Part shown: piece by piece, positions 29,219 to 32,610 of the stretch
Layout: each line of letters begins with the position of its first letter
How positions within the stretch are numbered: the first letter of the stretch is position 1
Assembly: GCA_036562755.1 (NCBI GenBank)
Contig: DATCJN010000048.1
Coordinates: 1 to 32,610, forward strand
Direction of reading: 5' to 3'
DNA: 32,610 nucleotides
DNA from: DUVY01 sp036562755
Lineage (GTDB): Bacteria > Bacillota > Clostridia > Christensenellales > DUVY01
Program-made: the position numbers and the translations under genes
Notes under the pieces: generated by a model
Database searches by the model: none
Told to the model about the DNA's origin: nothing
The model's input: the letters and a program-made list of their open reading frames with translations, nothing else

Positions 29219-31354
29219 ATGAACAAGATATACAAGATCAAAAATCTAGATTGCGCGGTATGCGCAGGTAAAATCGAGAAGGATTTGCAAAAGATTTTTA
29301 AAAACGCAACCCTAAACTTTGCCACCCAAAAGCTGTATATTGAGACCGAGCGTGAGATGGACAACAAAGAGCTTTTGGGCATAATCAACAAGACCATAAA
29401 AGCCAAAGAGCCTCACGCGACCGCATACGACATTACCGAGAAGATTAATAACGAAAAGAAAGAAATCTTTTCTTGGGGATTGTTTATTAAAATTTTGGGC
29501 GCAGTAGTTTTGGCAATAGCGTTTGCTCTGGAGCTTGCCGGAGTTTTAGAGGGCTATATCCTTTTGGCCTTATATATCCCGGCTTATATAATGATTTCTT
29601 ACAGCGTCTTGTTTAAGTTCTTTAAAAATTTTGCGCGTCTGCAATGGTTTGACGAAAACTTTTTGATGACCGTCGCAACCGTGGGCGCGTTTGTCTTGGG
29701 CGAGTATTTTGAAGGCGTGTTCATAATGCTGTTTTACCAAGTGGGCGAGTTTTTGCAAGAGCTGGCGGTTCAAAGGAGCCGAGCCAACATAAAAGCGCTT
29801 ATAGAAAAACAGCAGCATTCGGTGTCCGTAATTGACGACAATAATAACATCAATATAGCTCATCCTGATTCGGTAAACATAGGCGACAAGATCTTAATTA
29901 AGGCGGGCGAAACCGTGCCCCTGGACGGCACAGTAACGAGCGGAAACAGCCTGCTGGATACTTCGTCGCTTACGGGCGAGAGCTTGCCCGTAGCGGTAAA
30001 AGAGGGCGACGAGATTCTGTCGGGCAGCATTAACCTGCAAAATACCTTGGTAGCCAACGTAACCAGGCGTTATAAAGAAAGCACGGCATCGAGAATCGTG
30101 GACTTGGTTGAAAAGGCCGCCGCCCAAAAATCCAAAAGCGAACAGTTTATCACTAAGTTTTCCAAAATTTACACGCCTTTGGTAGTAAGCATAGCGCTTT
30201 TTGTAGGCGTAGTATTGCCTCTTATTTTAGGTTATAACGGCGCGCAATGGGCGAATTTTGGCCGCACGGCGCTAACCTTCTTAATAGTGTCTTGCCCGTG
30301 CGCATTAGTGCTGTCCATTCCTGTAAGCTTCTTTTGCGGCATCGGAGCGGCGTCCAAAAACGGCGTGCTGTTTAAAGGCGCCAACTATTTGGAAACCTTG
30401 GCCGATTTGGATACCTTTATCTTTGACAAAACGGGAACTCTGACTACGGGCGTATTTGAGGTTACCCAAATCATACCCGCGCCCGAACATTCCGAAGAAG
30501 AGGTATTGAGCCTTGCGGCCTTGGGCGAAAGCTACAGCCAGCACCCGTTGGCGAAAGCCGTTTTAGATAAATACGGCCGATCCGTAGATGTGTCGCAGAT
30601 TGTTTCGCACAAAGACTTTGTGGGATTGGGCATAAAGACTCAAACTAAAGACTTTGAAATCTTGGCGGGCAGCCGCGAACTGTTAAAAAACAACGGCATT
30701 GACGCGCCCGAATACTTCGGAACGGTTATTTATATAGCCAAAAATAACGAGTATATCGGCGCGCTGGTTTTGGAAGACAAAATCAAGCCCGAAGCGCGCG
30801 AAAGTATCGCCAAACTCAAGAAAATCGGCATAAAAAACGCGGTTATGATAACGGGCGACAACGCAGAAGTCGCTCTTAGCGTAAGCGAAAAAGCTGGACT
30901 TGATTCTTATCACGCAAAATGTCTGCCCGAAGACAAACTAGAGATAGTATCGCAGTATATTAATAAAGGTCATAAAACGGCTTTTGTAGGCGAAGGCATT
31001 AACGACGTCTTGGCTATCTCTAGAGCGGATATAGGAATATCAATGGGCGTTTCGGGAAGCGACGTTTCGGTTGATTCGGCGGATATGGTTATTATGAACG
31101 ACAATCTCAACGCCCTGCCCTCAATGATTTCGCTTGCAAAATACACCAAGAAGATAGTTTTATTTAATATAATCTTAGTCTTGGCGGTAAAACTGCTCGT
31201 AATGATAATCAATTTCATCCCGTCGCTGCAATCGCTGATCTTGGCGGAGTTGGCCGACGTAGGCATAGCCTTGGTTGCCGTAATGATAGCCCAGACCATT
31301 TTAAGATACGGCTCAAAAAAGCAAAAGACAAATAAAAAAAGCGCCTCTGTATAA
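29219..31354 (+). CDS. zntA: P1B-type heavy-metal ATPase, Zn/Cd/Pb efflux (ZntA-like)
   Basis: A 711-aa membrane pump. The N-terminal HMA domain has the metal motif LDCAVC (Cys12, Cys15). After the first helices come the actuator TGES (252-255), the ion-path motif CPC (359-361), the phosphorylated DKTGTLT (Asp403), His-Pro in SQHPLAKAV (442-443), ITGDNAE, and a last helix with LAELADVGIALV (Asp680), as in Zn-type P1B-2 pumps. The hinge motif, GDGINDAPAL in most relatives, reads GEGINDVLAI (591-600): the Mg-binding Asp is Glu. GGAAG precedes ATG 29219. It is co-transcribed with arsR. The terminator hairpin overlaps its stop codon. Confidence 0.93.
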   Translation: MNKIYKIKNLDCAVCAGKIEKDLQKIFKNATLNFATQKLYIETEREMDNKELLGIINKTIKAKEPHATAYDITEKINNEKKEIFSWGLFIKILGAVVLAIAFALELAGVLEGYILLALYIPAYIMISYSVLFKFFKNFARLQWFDENFLMTVATVGAFVLGEYFEGVFIMLFYQVGEFLQELAVQRSRANIKALIEKQQHSVSVIDDNNNINIAHPDSVNIGDKILIKAGETVPLDGTVTSGNSLLDTSSLTGESLPVAVKEGDEILSGSINLQNTLVANVTRRYKESTASRIVDLVEKAAAQKSKSEQFITKFSKIYTPLVVSIALFVGVVLPLILGYNGAQWANFGRTALTFLIVSCPCALVLSIPVSFFCGIGAASKNGVLFKGANYLETLADLDTFIFDKTGTLTTGVFEVTQIIPAPEHSEEEVLSLAALGESYSQHPLAKAVLDKYGRSVDVSQIVSHKDFVGLGIKTQTKDFEILAGSRELLKNNGIDAPEYFGTVIYIAKNNEYIGALVLEDKIKPEARESIAKLKKIGIKNAVMITGDNAEVALSVSEKAGLDSYHAKCLPEDKLEIVSQYINKGHKTAFVGEGINDVLAISRADIGISMGVSGSDVSVDSADMVIMNDNLNALPSMISLAKYTKKIVLFNIILVLAVKLLVMIINFIPSLQSLILAELADVGIALVAVMIAQTILRYGSKKQKTNKKSASV

Positions 31355-31370
31355 GAGACGCTTTTTTATT
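31334..31370. terminator. terminator overlapping the zntA stop
   Basis: AAAAAAGCGCCTCT (31335-31348) with AGAGACGCTTTTTT (31354-31367). One C-A mismatch on plus becomes a G-U pair on minus, so it also suits the convergent minus transcript. Confidence 0.82.
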
Positions 31371-31377
31371 AAGTTAA

Positions 31378-32386
31378 TCAGTTCTTTTCAATATAGCCGG
31401 CGTATAAAGTAATATCTTGTTTAGGCCAATCTGTTAGCGTTAATTCCTTAGTTCTGTCTCTTTTTATTAAGAAATTATTGCTTATTATTAATTTGACCTT
31501 TCTATATATTTTGCATATAAAGTTACGCTTTGAGTAGACCATTCGGTAGCGTTATAAGGAATTGTTCTTTCCGAGTCGGCATACCAGCCCTCAAATTCGC
31601 TTCCCGCGGGAGCTTTGACATACAAGGTCTTATTCGCCAGCCAATCCGAGAAAGTAGCCTCATAATAGTATATTTTTTCAAACTGGACGACAAACTCGCC
31701 GTCCAAATTGCCGTAAAGACCGTAGCCTTCGCCTAAATCGAAATTAATGAAAATGGGCGGCGGAAAATTTGGCGTATAGCGTAATATCGGATGTAGGATA
31801 TTTCGAAAACTCTAAATTAAATTTGCTGTCTAAATACCAGCCGGAGAAAACAGTTTCGTCCTCGTCTATGTCATATTGGTTTATATAAAACATAGCCATT
31901 TCGTAATATAAAAGACTAAAATCATATTCGGGCTCTTTAGGCAAATTCATGTATTTGTATAAATTATATTTGCCTTCCATGCCTTTAAAGGTAACGCAAT
32001 AAGCGTCGTCAAATTTTGCGAAAACGGTAATATCTTTTTCGGGGAACTTATCGGGCGCGTCTTGGGTTAGGTTGCTGTCTATGCGCCATTTGCTAAAATG
32101 CGTCGGAATACCAGCACAAAATCTTTGTAAGCGTCCTCAAATTTGGCGTAAAAGACTGCGTTTTTTTGAGGAAAAGCATCTGGCGCCAAAATTGTAAAGT
32201 TTTTATCTAAAAACTAATTATCAAAAGTCTTGCCTTCTTTATATATTAATTCAGAATCGGGATATTTTATTTTTTGACCAGGCTCTCCTACTAAATTCAT
32301 TAGCTTATATTCCGACCAATATCCAGCTTTATTTTTACCAATTTTATCCATTTAGCGTAAAAAGTTATTCTCTGTAATATAGTCAA
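31378..32386 (-). pseudogene. decayed Flg_new / InlB B-repeat surface protein
   Basis: Read across frames, the minus strand gives a chain of repeats of the Flg_new (Listeria-Bacteroides / InlB B) type: F-x-x-W-Y/F-x-D-x-x ... D-I-T-L-Y-A-K-F/W. Examples are FEGWYADSERTIPYN ... SVTLYAKYIE, FSGWYLDSKFNLEFS ... DITLYAKF, FSKWRIDSNLTQDAP ... ITVFAKF and ... DITLYAGYIEKN-stop. No single frame carries it. I see an amber TAG at 32214-32216 where Trp is expected, and frame changes near 32345, 32105-32125, 31745-31765 and 31488-31510. The 5' end is missing and sits just past a neighbour's terminator. Intact relatives are large cell-surface proteins. Confidence 0.75.
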
Positions 32387-32412
32387 ATATTAATTTACCT
32401 TTTATTTAAAAC

Positions 32413-32445
32413 ATAAAAAAAGCCCGGCTTTTTGCCGAGCTTATA
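32413..32445 (-). terminator. minus-strand terminator
   Basis: Stem 32420-32428 / 32434-32442 (on minus AAGCTCGGC with GCCGGGCTT, one U-G pair that would be a mismatch on plus) followed on minus by a U-run (plus A-run 32414-32421). It ends the gene at 32469. Confidence 0.85.
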
Positions 32446-32468
32446 TTTCTTAAGGATTTTTTTATGTT

Positions 32469-32609
32469 TTAAGCGGGATAATCTTCTTTATCCAGCCAAC
32501 CCATATCCCATTCCGTACCGGTTGCGGAATTTAGATTTTTCAATTTGATATAATAATCAGTCTTAGCCAAGACCGTAACATCTTCGCCGTCTTTTTCAAT
32601 AGTCTGAAC
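32469..32609 (-). CDS. C-terminal end of a gene running past the window, unrecognised
   Basis: The frame is open from the window edge to TAA at 32469-32471. The 46 visible residues include KDGEDVTVLAKTDYYIKL and end EWDMGWLDKEDYPA. The DVTVLAKTDYY piece faintly resembles the strand ending a Flg_new repeat (xVTLYAKW), so it could be the end of a related surface protein next to the decayed one, but too little is visible to say. The terminator after it supports a real gene. Confidence 0.5.
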   Translation of the reverse strand, partial: VQTIEKDGEDVTVLAKTDYYIKLKNLNSATGTEWDMGWLDKEDYPA

Positions 32610-32610
32610 T

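Overview
The window looks like a chromosomal segment of an endospore-forming member of the Clostridia (Bacillota), probably an uncultured lineage. The evidence is the set of Firmicute-specific genes: veg, the yabP-yabQ-divIC cluster, bofA, a SPOCS/LysM protein, a DUF1934 protein, a YjzC-like protein, a possible Spo0E-like protein and a tilS-hpt pair. Intergenic DNA is AT-rich, and most genes have AGGAGG-type ribosome sites and sigma-A promoters. This is mainly housekeeping DNA. I see no tRNA, rRNA, CRISPR array, insertion sequence or intact prophage.

Layout: a PrsA-like fragment, hisC and a corA-type Mg transporter run on plus (1-3299). A SPOCS/LysM gene lies on minus. veg (plus) meets uppP (minus) tail to tail. 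ychF, tilS, hpt, a DUF1934 gene, an MBL-fold gene and rho follow on plus (6216-12007). A minus block (12066-15868) holds a 56-aa zinc ribbon, a 72-aa membrane protein, ppx/gppA, divIC, yabQ, yabP and an exported ComEC-like hydrolase. Then come a patatin-like gene, a 55-aa phage-tail-like remnant in a mostly empty stretch, and an MFS transporter. gyrB-gyrA are flanked by two tiny minus genes. argS, a GNAT gene, bofA and an acidic ORF run into dnaA, which is on minus. Finally an arsR-zntA zinc module faces a decayed Flg_new/InlB-repeat pseudogene and a gene cut by the window end.

The most interesting signal is the corA leader (2181-2354). A consensus promoter is followed at once by a 12-residue ORF, MDDPSGRNNNIS, with a strong ribosome site. 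After it come a 13-bp hairpin and a mutually exclusive intrinsic terminator, then corA. The order fits leader-peptide attenuation. The Asp-Asp-Pro start recalls the acidic/proline leader MgtL of enterobacteria, where low Mg2+ destabilises the translating ribosome. A second candidate RNA switch precedes the 56-aa zinc-ribbon gene, where the whole ribosome site can be masked by an 11-bp pairing that competes with an upstream pairing.

Functionally, the sporulation genes, gyrase, dnaA, rho, argS, tilS and hpt make a core-genome neighbourhood. The usual dnaA-dnaN-recF-gyrB-gyrA order is broken: dnaA and gyrBA are about 3.4 kb apart on opposite strands, with no dnaN or recF in the window. The two ends of the window carry more variable, surface-type genes.
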